Source: Nepenthes gracilis (Eukaryota; Streptophyta; Magnoliopsida; Caryophyllales; Nepenthaceae). Taken from it: DNA of 64,000 nucleotides. The notes under the pieces are model-generated. The model ran no database searches and was not told where the DNA came from. It was given only the letters and a program-made list of their open reading frames with translations. The position numbers were made by a program, and so were the translations under genes. Position 1 is the stretch's first letter. Every line of letters begins with the position of its first letter. The stretch is taken from assembly GCA_033239525.1 (NCBI GenBank), contig BSYO01000004.1, positions 9,391,410-9,455,409 on the forward strand, given 5' to 3'. This document shows, piece after piece, positions 1 through 12,360 of the stretch.

Positions 1-736
1 ACATTACATTTATGTACCTAAAAGTCTCTACTATCTTGCTCAAAGAAGGGAGGATGGCAAGGCTTGCACAAATTTGTCATTAAATTAAAGCAAACATCTT
101 AAAAGGTCGTCAACTACCTCTACACCAATAAATATAAGTAAATCAATGCTATGCTATGCTAGAAGTCGTTCAGTATCGCTAATACAAAATAAATTTATCG
201 TGTTGTACTTAATACTTCTATATGAAAGGAGATATAAGAGTCCTTTTATTTTAGAATTTTTTTATATTTTTATTTTAATTAAATTTATTATATAAATTAA
301 ATACCTATAAATAAAAAATTTGACAGCTTAGCTGCTAAAATAAATGAAAAGCTGTCAAGATTGTCAACAAAAGTGAAGAAAAAATTGAGCATCCTACTAA
401 GATAGAGATAGACCTATCAGGGGACTTGACCCCACCCCCAGAGTTTGCGATCTTAGTAGTATTTATACAACTAGACCAATCTATATTATTTTAAATGATT
501 TAAATTGTTCCATGCTAATAAAAAGAGTGGTTTTCATCATGAAAGCTTTTGTTATGTGCCTTCCAAATATTAGTAGTTGAACTGGGTGCTATTATAAATA
601 TAATATTTTCATATTCTTTATTGTAAAAAATTATTTTGATAAATTTGATCAATAAAATTATATGATGTATCTAACTTATTTTAATATGTTTTATAATTTT
701 AGTAGTAAATTATTAAAATATAATAATAAATATTAT
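1..736. other. AT-rich intergenic spacer
   Basis: No gene or recognisable element is visible. The sequence is AT-rich with stops in all frames. It ends at the ATTAT target-site duplication (732-736) that flanks the solo LTR beginning at 737. Confidence 0.6.
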
Positions 737-1587
737 TGAGTTCCGTGTCGACGTAGCCCATGGGACGTGATGCCCAAACTAGAAGGAAATGGCTCTGATG
801 GTTGAATCAGCCCAAGAGCAAGGAAATCCCACGTGACGGCCCGACACGCCCAGCTAATCAATGTCACCTGCAACTCGTCGATACAACGGCAGGAAGCACA
901 AGGGAGTGAGCCAATGAGGAGAAGGCCAGTGCAGCCCACCGCAACTAGCTCCACTCTCCACAATTCTCCAGCCAATCCCAGCGTGAAAGGTAGATTAGGC
1001 GTGATCTGCGAGGTACAATGGTCTTCATGCCACCATAAGGCGACAACAGATACGTCGGCAACTATCATTGAGTAACGGACAATGAATTCTTACAACAAGG
1101 ATTCTCGGGCCCAAAGCCCCCAACCAGGGGGCCAATAAACTCCCTCTCCTTCTACAGGGGAATGGATTGGATCCTGGATAATTAACTTTACGTCACGCGA
1201 GTTGAACTCTAAAATCATCTTTGAAATTCCACCTTTTCAGGCAACGAAAGTTAGTCACCCTCTACAGTGCGCTCAGGAAGTCGCGCCTTCCACTAAACGC
1301 TCATCAATCTCTCACCCTTACATTGCACACTCCACCACATGCTATGCATATTCCGGTGCGCCTTTATGCCCGCACCCACTTTTCGTTTATTGCAAGAGGT
1401 AACTGACTTGGGCGTCGGAATGCTTTCGGTGAAAAAAGTTTACCGGCCTCTAACCCTTATTTATAATTTGTGTTGTGCAGATTTCAGATTTATAGAGATA
1501 GGGATTGGACTCGCTCGAAATTTATTCCAGATCAAAATTTCGGAGGCTCTCTAATCTGTATGACAACTCAAAATTTGGGGCACAACA
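737..1587 (+). mobile_element. Solo LTR, Tat/Ogre-like Ty3/gypsy (851 bp)
   Basis: The element starts TGAGTTCCG and ends GGCACAACA, so it has TG...CA termini. It is flanked by a perfect 5-bp direct repeat ATTAT (732-736 and 1588-1592), the signature of retroviral-type integration. From 1405 it carries GACTTGGGCGTCGGAA followed by a GGTGAAAA...CCGGCCTCTAACC stretch and TTGTGTTGTGCAGA, a layout I know from the R/U5 part of Tat-type LTRs. Base composition is much richer in GC than the flanks. No internal coding region lies next to it, so it is a solo LTR left by LTR-LTR recombination. Short ORFs inside it are not genes. Family assignment is from motif memory, not a search. Confidence 0.8.
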
Positions 1588-1592
1588 ATTAT

Positions 1593-2944
1593 TATAAGTA
1601 ACAGATAATGATAAAAATAAAATAATTCTAATATGACTTATTTTATAGAGTACTATTATTATCAATTATATATAAAACAGTACCATCAATTTCCAACTGT
1701 TTCTCACTCACTTTATCATTTACAATTATTAAATTACGAAATAGCCCATTGATCTGTCAAATTTGGGTGGGGTCTACAAGGCTTAAGGCGGTGTGCAATC
1801 AGGTACTGAATTTGACATTGATGTAACAACATTACTTGTGAATTGTCATTTATCCAACCGTGGTGCAACTTATTTTATTGTACTAAAGTTTCTATCTTAT
1901 TAGAATGAGTTCTTTTATTATGCAGATAAAATGCTCATATCAACATTCAGATAAATATAAAGATTTTAGGTTGCACAATATATCTTATGTTAATTCTATT
2001 TTCAGATGATTTGACATGTAATATTTAGAAAAAAAATCAAAAGCATAATTATTTATGCCACATAACCAACAAATTTATAATCTTCTTAATTTAGTTGGTG
2101 GTCACTTTATAAGTTTTGAATCATATAATATATATGTATATCGAGTTACGGGGTCAGTTTTATTTCAATTTGAGGAATTATCTTTGTTCACTCTGGCTAC
2201 AGGCAAGAGACAAATAAGATATTTACTCTATTTGACTAGTTTCGCTCTTGACAATATGATTTATATATATATATATATATATATATAATTAGTTATCTTT
2301 TTATAGGAAATGAAACCGTCTAAATTAAAAAAAACAATTATTATATAAATAATTTAAATTAAAATATATTAATCTTTTAATTTTAAAAAAAATTATACAT
2401 ATATATATATATATATCCTAGTAGATATATAAATAATTTAAATTAGAAGATGCATATTCTCTAATTTAGGAGTAATATTATATAATATTCCTAATATTCT
2501 CTCAAGAAGGTGCTGAAGATACTAATTTAATTTTAGAAACCAAATAAAGATGGCAACAAAATGGATGAGTTTTTGTAAATATGTCAGCTAAATAATCAGT
2601 TAAAAAAGCTGAGTAGAAATAAAGGGTGCCCTCTTAAGGTGATGATGTAAAAAATTATAACCAATCTCGATATATTTTGTATATCCATAAAATATATTAT
2701 TGTAAACAATATGAATAGTATTGTGATGGTCACCAAAAAAAAAAAAAAAGTGGCATATTGAAAGAATTGTGAGTGATGAATTTGAAACAATAATGAGTAG
2801 CAAGTCGATCAAACTATTTGATTCAAAACTATTAATCTTTCTTTGGTAGAAGTAATTCTTTCTTATAAAATATTTGTTTAAGTATAAAAGGTAAGTTGAC
2901 AACTTACGGCGGAAGACATTATACCCAATTACAACTAGGAATTC
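1593..2944. other. AT-rich intergenic spacer with TA microsatellites
   Basis: No gene is visible. It contains two (TA)n tracts, at 2262-2287 and 2399-2417, and a poly-A run near 2739. The last 60 bases (about 2885-2944) resemble the sequence just before the second LTR-like repeat at 4160, so they may be the end of an internal retroelement region. Confidence 0.5.
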
Positions 2945-4522
2945 ACGACGACAAGTTTGCATTGTTGCGTAACATCTGTTTTTTCCTTTTCTCTTTTTTT
3001 TCCCTCCCTAATTTTTTTGGTTTTTCCTCTTGGTTATGTTATTTTGATTTATTTCTTTTGAATTTCTGTTTAGACTTATCAGTTGAATTCCAACCAATTC
3101 GATTGAACTTTTAGTATAAATGTAAGGCTCATGGTTACAATAAAAGGAAGAAAGAATAGTTTTCCTTTCTTCTATGGCTTTATCTCTCTCTGTCGCTCAC
3201 TTTGTCCTCGGTCTCTCTCTCTGAGTCCTCGGTCTTTTCCCTCTACTCTCTTTGATTTTCCTCTATCCCTTGTTTCCCTCTGTTTCCCTCTGCCTAAACT
3301 CCGCTCTCCCTCCACTCTCCTCATCCCCGACTTTGATTTACTAGCCGTTGCCATGAAACACACATCATTAGTGCTCTCTTTGAGACAATAGTAGAGGACA
3401 TGGTGCTGATGTCTGAAAAACGAGTGCTTGATGCACTCGACACTTCCATCGCCGAGCTTGCCAACACAATGAAGGACTTTCGACAGGCTACCGACAGACT
3501 CGTCGCACACACTTTTTCCATGGCTTCCACCACAGCACAGATCCAATCTTCCGTGTCTGAACTCGGGTAATCACTCACAAGAATTGAGTGAACAACTCTC
3601 TTACGAGCGATTCCTTCACCATCCGTGACTGTTCCATCTATTACTTTTTATCCTCCACCTCAAACCATACCCCTATAGCTCACGATGCCACCACCAGAGA
3701 GACAAAGCTCACCGCCTAGGTTACCGGGAGCTATCGGCATAGTACATTTGGTAGATGATAAAGTGGATGAAAGCCGAGCGAGTCCCCCACCACCGTCGCA
3801 AACCCTACCCCTCCTTCCACATGCATCATCATCCGAATCCGAGGGGGAAAACAATAGTGCTGAACTTGCTGAGAAGGCAAAGGAGACGGTGAAGTTATCA
3901 TGCATCGATAATAGTGGTTCTGATGTTGTGCTGAAACCTAAGAGGCTGTTACTTTCTCAGCACGTCGGAGTGAATCTCGAGTGTTATAAGACGACTGACG
4001 TGTTTCTAATGCCAAAAGCTAGCATTGTGAATTAGATGAGTTCGAGAGGCGGCGTCGCCGGTAGTGACGTTGATAACTCAAAGAAGGAGGCCTGGGCTAG
4101 TGGTTTGATCGCAACATTTCACCACACTTTTTCCTTATTCAATATTGAGGATAAGATTCTTCTGATAAAGATGGCAATATTACGCGCCTTTTGTTTTTTC
4201 ATTTTCTCTTTTTTTTCTCCCAATTTTTTTGATTATTTTTCTTTAATTCTGTTATTTTGCTTTATTCCTTCTGAATTTATATTTGGGCTTATTAGCTAGA
4301 TTCTAATCAATTCGGTTGGATTTTTAGTATAAATGTAAGACTTTAGGCTACAATAAAAGGAAGAAAAAATAGTTTCCCCTTCTTCCGTGTCTTCATCTCT
4401 CTCTCTCTCTCCGCCTCTCATTATGTCCTCAGCCTCTCTCTCTCTCTGAGTCCTCAGTCTTTTCCCTCTATTCTTTTTTATTTCCCTCTATCCCTCATTC
4501 TCCATCTGTTTTTCTCTGCCTG
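2945..4522 (+). mobile_element. Internally deleted LTR retroelement, two diverged direct repeats
   Basis: About 2945-3297 and 4160-4522 are diverged direct repeats. In order they share a TTTTCTCTTTTTTT tract, a TTAGTATAAATGTAAG box (3113 and 4324 regions), ACAATAAAAGGAAGAA, and a CT-rich stretch ending in TCTCTGAGTCCTC...TTTTCCCTCTA. TATA-like box followed by CT-rich leader fits an LTR. The roughly 860 bp between them has only short ORFs (for example 3685-4035, 116 aa, Ser/Pro/Glu-rich, not recognised). The bases before the second repeat encode FNIEDKIL-like residues, resembling the end of Ty3/gypsy pol just before its 3' LTR. I see no clear primer-binding site after the first repeat and no target-site duplication, so the exact ends are uncertain. 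Confidence 0.5.
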
Positions 4523-5849
4523 AAGAAAAAATATATGACATATTTAATTAATAATCTCATTTAATATATTTTTATATCTGAAAATACTCTGTTAAAGAGA
4601 TAAAAAATTATTTGCAATTATAAATATAATATCAACTATTCACTTGTCTTCTGTGACATAATATATAAATGTTGATTGGCGATGAATTACGTGGATTTGC
4701 GTTGGGCAAATATTACGTTGTCTTTGCAATGATACCTCTTTTGATTTTTTTGAGTGGGTTTGGTTAAATCATTGAAAAGATTGAACCTTAAAATCGAACA
4801 AGTGGGACGTCTGATCGACATATATGATCTGATGGTTTGGGATGGGAGGGGCTGTACAAGCACTTCAACAGCACACACCGGGGTCGACGCTGACCGACTG
4901 ATTGGCTCATCTTGACCGTTCAATAATTCTAACACTCACCAGAAATCCACTTTAGGGGAAATTAGTGGTACAAGTTTTTTGAGTGGGTCCTCATTATCGT
5001 TGGCACCCTCCAAACATAGATCCAGTGCCAAGCTGATAAATTTTTAAATTAAATTAATCTGCTCATAATACAAAATATATGGTTTTGTTTAGAAAAAAAT
5101 GTTATGCTTTTGATGTATGATTTTATAAATAAACAAAATCTATGCATAATATTGCTACTATATGTATAATTTTCACACATGAAACAAAAGAGTGACAATA
5201 TATACACACATAGTTCAAATTATTTGATATGTATTTGAATCAATGTGCTATTTGGAGTGATAATTATTTCAGGTGGATTTAAGTTTGAACGTGGCGGCCC
5301 TAATTATGTGAATCACAAATAAAAGTATAATAAGGCACCGGTTTTTTTTTTTTTTTTTGGGTTATCCTATCTTATACGTAAATCATCGTATGCTTGAAAA
5401 AGATAAAGGAAAAAAAGAGACTATCTAATCCTTGATTGTATGCACTATAAATAATAAAATTAAGGGATATGGGTTTTTTTTTTCAACTTATCCCATTTGA
5501 TATTTAAATCACTATATATTAAAAAAAAGTAAAAAAAAATAAAAAAAAAGATTGCCATACTATTGAATTTTACCACAATATTTATGTCATTAGGTAGGAG
5601 ATTGTAGAGCGGTTGGGCACCCTCATAAGCTCAACATAAGATATAGGACTTTTAGAAATCAGATCCTTTGTGACTTAGGTGTCAAAAAATTCTTGACCTT
5701 TATAGGGAATGGGCTCTAAGATTTGTCTCCTTTGTAAGATATTTGTTGACAGGGAATGTAGTTCATATTTTTCTCTTTGAGTTATTATAAATGATTGATC
5801 AAATTAATGTTACTGTTTGAGAAAGTCTGAATTGTTAAGATCTGAGTTG
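4523..5849. other. AT-rich intergenic spacer
   Basis: No gene is recognised. A moderately GC-richer patch at 4680-5030 has no convincing coding frame. Poly-T runs occur near 5343 and 5474. Confidence 0.5.
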
Positions 5850-6800
5850 TTTATTTGAACCGTAAAAAAGGAATCAATAATATACAATAAGTATATAATA
5901 ATCACAAATAATTAGGCAAAATACAATTTTTACATAGAAAACTTTCTTATTGAATAAAAGAGAAAAATCACAAGACTAAAAATTTATAAATATCTCCACT
6001 ATATAATATTTTGGTTACAGAAGTCTCAAATATAAAGTCATATAAACCTTGTTTCATTATAAACCCATATAGTAGAGAATATAATATAAAAGAAAAAAAT
6101 AAAACCGGTAAACATTCTTCTTCTCGTCAAAAATAACGTACCCGAAATTTACGGAGATTAAAATACGATTCAAAACTCAATTTGATACATAATCTTTTTC
6201 TTCTCCCTTTTCTCTTTCTTCCTCTTCTTTTCTCTCCCAAAATGGCTCTCTAAATGTAGTGGAATAGCCTTAAAATTGTGTCCATATGATTTTATAATTT
6301 GGGCCAAGCTCGAGCGCCCAGCAGGCGCGACTCGAGTGCGGATGACTTTAAAATCGGCGCTTGAACTCCACTCGAGCGAGTATCAAGTGCGGTGCATTAG
6401 CCACCAATCTGGAATCGACACTTAAACTCTACTCGAGCGATCCTCAAGCATGATATTTTGATTATCAATTTGAAATCAGCATTCAAGCACAGATCAAACG
6501 CGCCTTGAGTGCCATCAATCTAAAATCTATGCTTCAGACTTTCGTCACTTACTTGAAAAATTTATTATTTGTATCACCAATTGACACATCAAATGGGTAT
6601 GAATTCACATAAAAATAACCTATAATCAAATATAAACGACTTAAAATTATAGATTTATGCTCTTATTCTTTTATGGTTGGGGTTTTAGCATCTGAGTGCA
6701 AAAGAGTCAGAGAAAGAAAGTTTTTTTTTTTTTTTTATCTTTAATCTTTCATGTGTAGGATCCTCATAAATGAGAATTGATAAGGTATTTATATGTTAAA
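5850..6800 (-). mobile_element. LTR-like remnant with degenerate GCTCGAG array
   Basis: Read on the minus strand, this region aligns by eye with the solo LTR at 43474-44438 and with 63240-64000. The order is an array of degenerate 50-60 bp units carrying CTCGAGCG/CTTGAGTG cores (6300-6560), then an A/T-rich core-promoter-like stretch, then a purine-rich leader (6180-6240 on this strand is CT-rich), then AT-rich sequence. Ends could not be set by a target-site duplication. No coding capacity. Confidence 0.55.
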
Positions 6801-7767
6801 TATCAAAAACAACAATTGTGAAATGATTTGTGAATAATTGACTGAATATTTGATATCAGGGACAACTACATCTACTTTAGAATTTTTCACTGACAATACT
6901 ACCCTATCACATTACATGTCCCTTGGTCAATCTTTTTTCAATTTTTAGGTATCTTCCCGACGTATTAGGCAAATAGAGTTTGAATCCTCACATTAGTCTC
7001 TTAGGATGCCAATAATCGATAATTATGATCATAGATTGGAGTATTTTTTTACTATTAACTTGGTCTACTCTCATCATTTTATATGTATAAATTTCTAACT
7101 TTTTATTATTTTATTAATATATTTTTTTCAAAAGTCCAATAATCGGACAATAAATACAGCAGAGGATTCGATGCAAACACGTATCTGCCTAATGGAACGT
7201 TTAAATGACAGTTCGGCCGTACATGAAGGAAGAATACGGGTGAGGAGAAGTCAAACAATACAACACATAACTAATATAATTTTTTAACATCATAAACTAT
7301 GAAAAGCATATGTAACTTTTCTAATATTTATATTAATTTAATCAGGACTAAATTATATAATTTTTAGATACGTTATTTTGTGACATAAAATGGTATAATA
7401 TTTTAAATATTTTTTTAGAGGATGCCAAATGATATATATCGATACATGCACATGGGTGGGGTCCAAATGTGGAGAGAGATAAAATGATTTGTTTAAAAGG
7501 ACTTCGAATAAAATTACTTTTTTTACGAGGAGCAAATTAAATTATTAATTTATTATATGTGCCAAAAGGCATCTGAGTGGGGCCCAACCGAGCATGTGGT
7601 GGTTCGTGCGTGTTCGGCACCGTTTTACAACTATTTATCAGTTATTGTAAATAATAATAATAATAATATAGGATGGTTAGTGATAAGAATAGCTAAAATG
7701 AGCCGACCCAAAAAAATAATCAACCCAGGAAAAGTGCGACTCGCTAGTCTAGAATATGGTCAACGTT
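6801..7767. other. AT-rich intergenic spacer
   Basis: No gene is seen. A poly-T run lies at about 6720, just inside the preceding remnant. The last five bases (7768-7772, TCAAT) are the left target-site duplication of the next LTR. Confidence 0.5.
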
Positions 7768-7772
7768 TCAAT

Positions 7773-8619
7773 TGACTGAAGGTGACCCTTAGATAGCCGA
7801 AAGTGGTCCCAAATCGGACGTGGCCCAAACCGAACGCGACTTGTGAACCCTTTCCGGCGCACTAGAGATTATCATCCCTAATTGGCCGAGATGTGAAAGC
7901 TCTCCCCAGATAGCAACCTCATCTGAAATAGGAGCTCCAAAATCAACACACGTCTCATAAGAGAAGCTCCCTAATAAGCACATAGCCCACAATGAAAGCC
8001 TCAATATTCATGGCATGTAGCATCTCCACGGGAGGGAAATGAATTTTTCCTTTCAGTCATTGTGGCCTTAAATGGTGTTGACATCTCATTTATGAATGGT
8101 AAAGATCCCCTCAAGTAGCTGGTGGCCAGCCATGCCGCCTAAGGAAAGATGGCGAGCTCAAATGACTATAAAAGGCCCTAATGATAAATTTCAAAGGCAT
8201 GTTCTCTTCGGTATTCAAACATACGCAAACAATCTCACTTTCAAAATAATTAAGTGACATTCTCTTTCCCGCTACTCACTCCCCGCAAACCCAGTGGCCA
8301 AAAGCCACTCCCCGCGAATGCACTACAATCAAGAATCACTCCACGACAAGAGCACCTTCGAGTTAGATTTACAAATTTTCTTTCCTACATCATTTCTAGC
8401 AAATCCCATTTTTATATTCTTCATTTTAGGAAAAAAATTTCTGACTTAAACGTCAAAAGATAAATCGAGGAGCGAATCCCATTATTTTTCTTTGACTTCT
8501 CATCTTTTATTGTGGTGTGTAAGATCAAAGCCACACAATACGAAGATCGGGACCCACATCAGCACGAACCTAATAACCGGTTAAATCCAAATCCATCAAA
8601 TATTCGGATCCCGAACACA
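7773..8619 (+). mobile_element. Solo LTR, Tat/Ogre-like Ty3/gypsy (847 bp)
   Basis: It starts TGACTGAAGG, ends CCGAACACA, and is flanked by perfect TCAAT repeats (7768-7772 and 8620-8624). A TATAAAAG box at 8167-8174 and a downstream GACTTAAACGTCAAAAG (8442) followed by GTGGTGTGTAAGATC (8513) match the promoter and R/U5 layout of the LTRs at 737 and 47549. The length is nearly the same as the 851- and 852-bp copies nearby. No internal region is attached. Confidence 0.8.
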
Positions 8620-8624
8620 TCAAT

Positions 8625-9186
8625 TAGTTGGATTGAGATTATTAAGGTTAAAATTTTAAGTAGAAACAAAGATAAATATAAAAACATTTATATTTTTAAT
8701 GTAAAGATAAATAATTTAAAATAATTAAGATAATAAAAATAGTTTTTTTTTCCTAAATTAGGTCTGTAGTTTAAGAATTTTGATAAGCTTCAGATACACA
8801 AGCTTAATGTGGGTTGCTTAAAATAAAGAGATATATTAGTTGTATTTTATGATATAAAATATATATAATTAAAAGTAAATTTTTATAAGATGGTTATTAG
8901 AATTATTAAATATTTGTAATGTATAAAATCAAGTAGCATAGACATAAAATTATTGATGGTAATAAGTCAAGTCACTAAAAGACAAGTGAAGAAATATTTT
9001 ATTACAATATGAAATAGTTATTTCTTGTATAAATAACTCAACATAAGTATTATTTATTGGTAATACCTATTTTATATGTGAATAAAATTATCACTTTATT
9101 TATTATTAATATTGAATATATTAAATCCATATTTTATTATTATGACAACAAAAGGCATTTCAAGCATACAACAAAAACCATATAAA
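8625..9186. other. AT-rich intergenic spacer
   Basis: Very AT-rich with no gene or repeat structure that I recognise. Confidence 0.5.
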
Positions 9187-9191
9187 TGAAT

Positions 9192-10043
9192 TGTTGCGTC
9201 CCATGTCCTCAATTGTTGCGCGAATTAGGGAGCTTTCGAGTTTCTTATCGTTTTAAAGCGTACGCGGAAGGGTCCGGTCTCCATCTTGTTTACCTGAGGC
9301 CTACACAACACAATCAACAAATAAGAGGTTAGAGGTCTGGCAGAATTTCTCCCACCGAGGTCACTCCAACGCTCAAGTTAGCAAATTTTCGCAATGAACG
9401 AAAATGAAGTACACGCTAAGAGGTGCGTAGAAGAATGTTGAAAATGAGGGGATGGTGTGTGTCTATTTATGCGAGAGAGAGAGTAGTGAGTGGGTGGTGG
9501 GAGGCCTGGCTCCCTGAGTGCACCGCAGTGGGTGGCTGACTTCCCATTGTCTAAATAGGCTCAGGAATCTGGATTCAAAGGCTAACTAGTAAGCTTAAGA
9601 CTTATGACGCTGAGTCGATTGTTTTTACTCCCATCCTCCTCTTCGTTGAAGAAGAGAGATTTTATAGGCCTCTTGACGGGGGATTTTGGGTGCAAGAGCT
9701 CCTGTTACTAGAGTTCGTTGGCAGCTGATCATTGTTGGAGATTGCCGGCGCGTCAGCAGTTGTTTTGCAGTGGCAGGCTGATTATCGGGGTTACCGGCCA
9801 CGCTTGGTCTCCCCTTTGAGTTGGGATTAGCGGGTCGCTTGTAGCGGCTGCCTGAATCGTAACTTTGCAACGGTGACTACTTCTCTATTGGCTGGTTCCT
9901 TCTGCCCCTTGCTACTTTTCGGCAGCCGCATTAATGAGCTGCAGGGGACGCTCGCAAGCTGCTGTCGGTGGGCCGTTACGTGGACACCCCGTGTACTTGG
10001 GCTGGGCTCCGATTTTCTTGGGCCTCAAGCACTGGACCCAACA
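9192..10043 (-). mobile_element. Solo LTR, Tat/Ogre-like Ty3/gypsy, minus strand (852 bp)
   Basis: On the minus strand it begins TGTTGGGTCC at 10043 and ends CGCAACA at 9192. The flanks are TGAAT (9187-9191) and TGAAC (10044-10048), a target-site duplication with one mismatch. The minus strand at about 9379-9340 reads acttgagcgttggagtgacc then a GGTGGGAGAAA...CCAGACCTCTAACC stretch and TGTTGTGTAGG, the best match in the window to the Tat-type LTR core. It is the most GC-rich repeat here, so it may be the youngest of the group. The ORF at 9625-9870 is incidental. Confidence 0.75.
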
Positions 10044-10048
10044 TGAAC

Positions 10049-11403
10049 ATTTCCTTTCATAAAATTATACGAACTAATGATCCCATGCTTCAATTTTCAT
10101 AAATACATATTCTGTCCGCCATTAAAAAATAGGATTCAACAGAGTTTCATATCTTATAAAGATAAAAAAAATAATATAAATATAAATAATGAGTTTTTTT
10201 TTATCTTTATAAGATTTTTTTTTACTTACCAAAAAAAATCTTAGAAAGATAAAAAAAAAACTCATTATTTATATTTATATTATTTATTTTTTAATAAATA
10301 ATTATAATTTAATTATTTTTTTAAAATAAAAAATTGATTAATATTAATTGTTATAAGATAATTTAATTATAATTATTTATATAAAAATAAATAATAAATA
10401 TGATAAAAATAAGTATTTTTATCTCTTTAAAAAATAAAACCGCCTCCGATCCGTAAAAAATAAAAATTAAAGTAGCTAAAGCAGGCTATAAATATTAAAT
10501 TCACATTTGTTAGTGTAACTAATAAGGATTAAATGAGATGTGGTAGTTGGATTTGTACTGATTAATATATTTTTTTATTGTTGTTGTATTGACTAAATAA
10601 TCTCTATAATGTTAAAACAAAATATACAAATCAAACCTCTGAAATAAGAAATTTGCTACATTTATATTCACTTTAAAGCATTTTATATATTTATTTTTTA
10701 AAAAAATATATATTTATCTCATTCATAAAAATTAAAATAAAATTAATAAAAATATATATTTTTTTGAAATTTAAAAATAATAGATTAGATAAAACATAAA
10801 ATTTATACCTTGAAATAAAAAAACATTTTAATATTATGTAATATAAAATGTTATTTTAGTGTTATGAATTAAATGATGATAGGTACTTTTAAAGAAATTA
10901 TTTAAAATTCTATATAATTTTTCTGAGAAAATCAATTGCATCGCATCAAAATTTTATTGGAAAGAAAAAACTTTAACCAAGAAATAATGAGAAAAACCAT
11001 CATCCTGTTGAGGTCACTCTTATATTGAGGTATTATGAGTCTGAAAACTCTAAGAGGCTACGGTTCGAGTACTTATTTCTGAGCAACCAAGAATTCTGTG
11101 AAGTATAACTCCGAAAACTTCGAAGAAACACGAGAACACCATGATGGCTAAAGGCAACATCAATGACAAAGGTTACTTAGTGCATAAAGGTACGAGGACA
11201 TACTTGAAAAAAGCATACATAGATGCTAACTCAAAAATTTGACTGAACATGAATAATCTCTGTAGAGCCGTTTCTGTAGAGTATGATCTGAAGAACCGTT
11301 TCTATAAAGCACGATATTTTGCAGGGAAATGCCGTTGCAGAGCTATATGTGCATCAAGCGGTTGTCTGTATATGTGTCCTCCTTGTTACCTTGGCTGTTG
11401 TTT
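10049..11403. other. AT-rich intergenic spacer with a long hairpin
   Basis: Mostly AT-rich with no gene. It holds the foldback at 10165-10292 (separate entry). From about 10990 it becomes less AT-rich and may be the upstream part of a copia-like LTR whose tandem duplication begins at 11404. Confidence 0.5.
10165..10292. repeat. Near-perfect AT-rich inverted repeat (hairpin)
   Basis: Two arms of about 58-60 bases (roughly 10165-10223 and 10231-10292) are reverse complements with only one or two differences, separated by a 7-base loop ACTTACC. Each arm contains an AATGAG core flanked by A/T runs. It could be a small foldback or MITE, or a hairpin-forming AT tract. No target-site duplication is obvious. 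Confidence 0.75.
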
Positions 11404-11607
11404 TCAACAGCCCGTATATATATTATTATAAGCTATGTGTAGAGTGCGTAAGTGTAAATCTTTCAAAGTATGAATGAGTGTGAAGAGAGAATACCGTGAG
11501 TATCAACAGCCTGTATATATATATTATTGTGAGCTGTGTGCAGAGTGTATGTGTGAGTGTTAGTATTTCAAAGTGTGAAAGAGTGTGAAGAGAGAATACT
11601 GTGAGTA
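11404..11607 (+). repeat. 99-bp tandem duplication within a probable copia LTR
   Basis: 11404-11502 and 11503-11607 are two copies that both begin TCAACAGCC, contain a TATATATATTATT box and AGAGTGTGAAGAGAGAATAC, and end GTGAGTA. The downstream TTCTCTTCTAGGATTTGTGTAACCGTAA resembles the U5 end of Ty1/copia LTRs. A duplicated TATA-containing unit would be a duplicated LTR promoter. The outer ends of the element are not resolved. Confidence 0.6.
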
Positions 11608-11718
11608 TATTGTGCTCTTAATCTCCATTATTCTCTTCTAGGATTTGTGTAACCGTAAAACTCACATTGTGAAAATTTACTTGTAGACTAAATATTTTAT
11701 AATTTTTTTATTGAGTTT

Positions 11719-12360
11719 ATGAAAGATTTTTCACGTAAAATCTATGCATTTTTTCTCTTTCTCTCATTCTGTATACTTAAATATATTTTATACGATCAGC
11801 TATTTGTTCTAACAAATTTGATGCCACTGTGTCCATTCGATCTTTATTTTGCTCCCAACACATCCATGGCCCCACCGCCACCATCTCTTTCTCAAAACTT
11901 GGGCATAACCGCCCTCTCCCGTCGCCCCCAACCGCCCTCCTACCACCTCAGTAGCGTCGCCGGCTTGCCGCACTTCCCTTCCCACGCTCTCCGTGACATT
12001 AGTAAAACATCTGACCTACTCCTACCCTGTGCTCCCGCTACCAGCTTCTTTCCTCGCCGTTTAGCGACGGCGCGAAGCTGGGGAGGGATAAATCATCGAA
12101 CCAATTCTCCTCGTGTGAACGCAGTAAGCTGTAAATCCCTCCCTGTCCCTCAACCTAACTCCCGCCACTTGCGAGGCTATTCGGTGAGCCAAGAAACCAG
12201 CTCTAGCCTCGTGGCTCCGCTCATTACCCTATCCGCCCACCCGTAGTGCCTCGTAGGTGGCCGAGAGAGGTAATAAAGGAGGGCGATGGCGACGGCAGCC
12301 ATCGACGCCGGACAAGCGAGGGGACGGTGGTGCGGCGGAGTGGGGGCTGGGTACGATTTT
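11719..12360. other. GC-richer patch with an unrecognised ORF
   Basis: The composition shifts abruptly to GC-rich at about 11860-12360. An ORF (11719-12246, 175 aa) contains a Met at 11866 in a good context (CCATGG). The protein from there is Ser/Pro/Arg-rich with no motif that I recognise. The minus strand also has a short ORF beginning near 12303. This could be a captured gene fragment or the GC-rich half of a repeat. I do not call a gene. Confidence 0.25.

Noticed and set aside
3685..4035. 116-aa ORF as a gene
   Set aside because: It lies between two LTR-like repeats and is most likely leftover internal retroelement sequence.
11040..11085. tRNA-like GGTTCGAGTAC box
   Set aside because: No matching A box, acceptor stem or anticodon arm could be found around it.
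11719..12246. 175-aa ORF as a gene
   Set aside because: No recognised domain, Ser/Pro/Arg-biased composition, no supporting context. Recorded only as a GC-rich patch.
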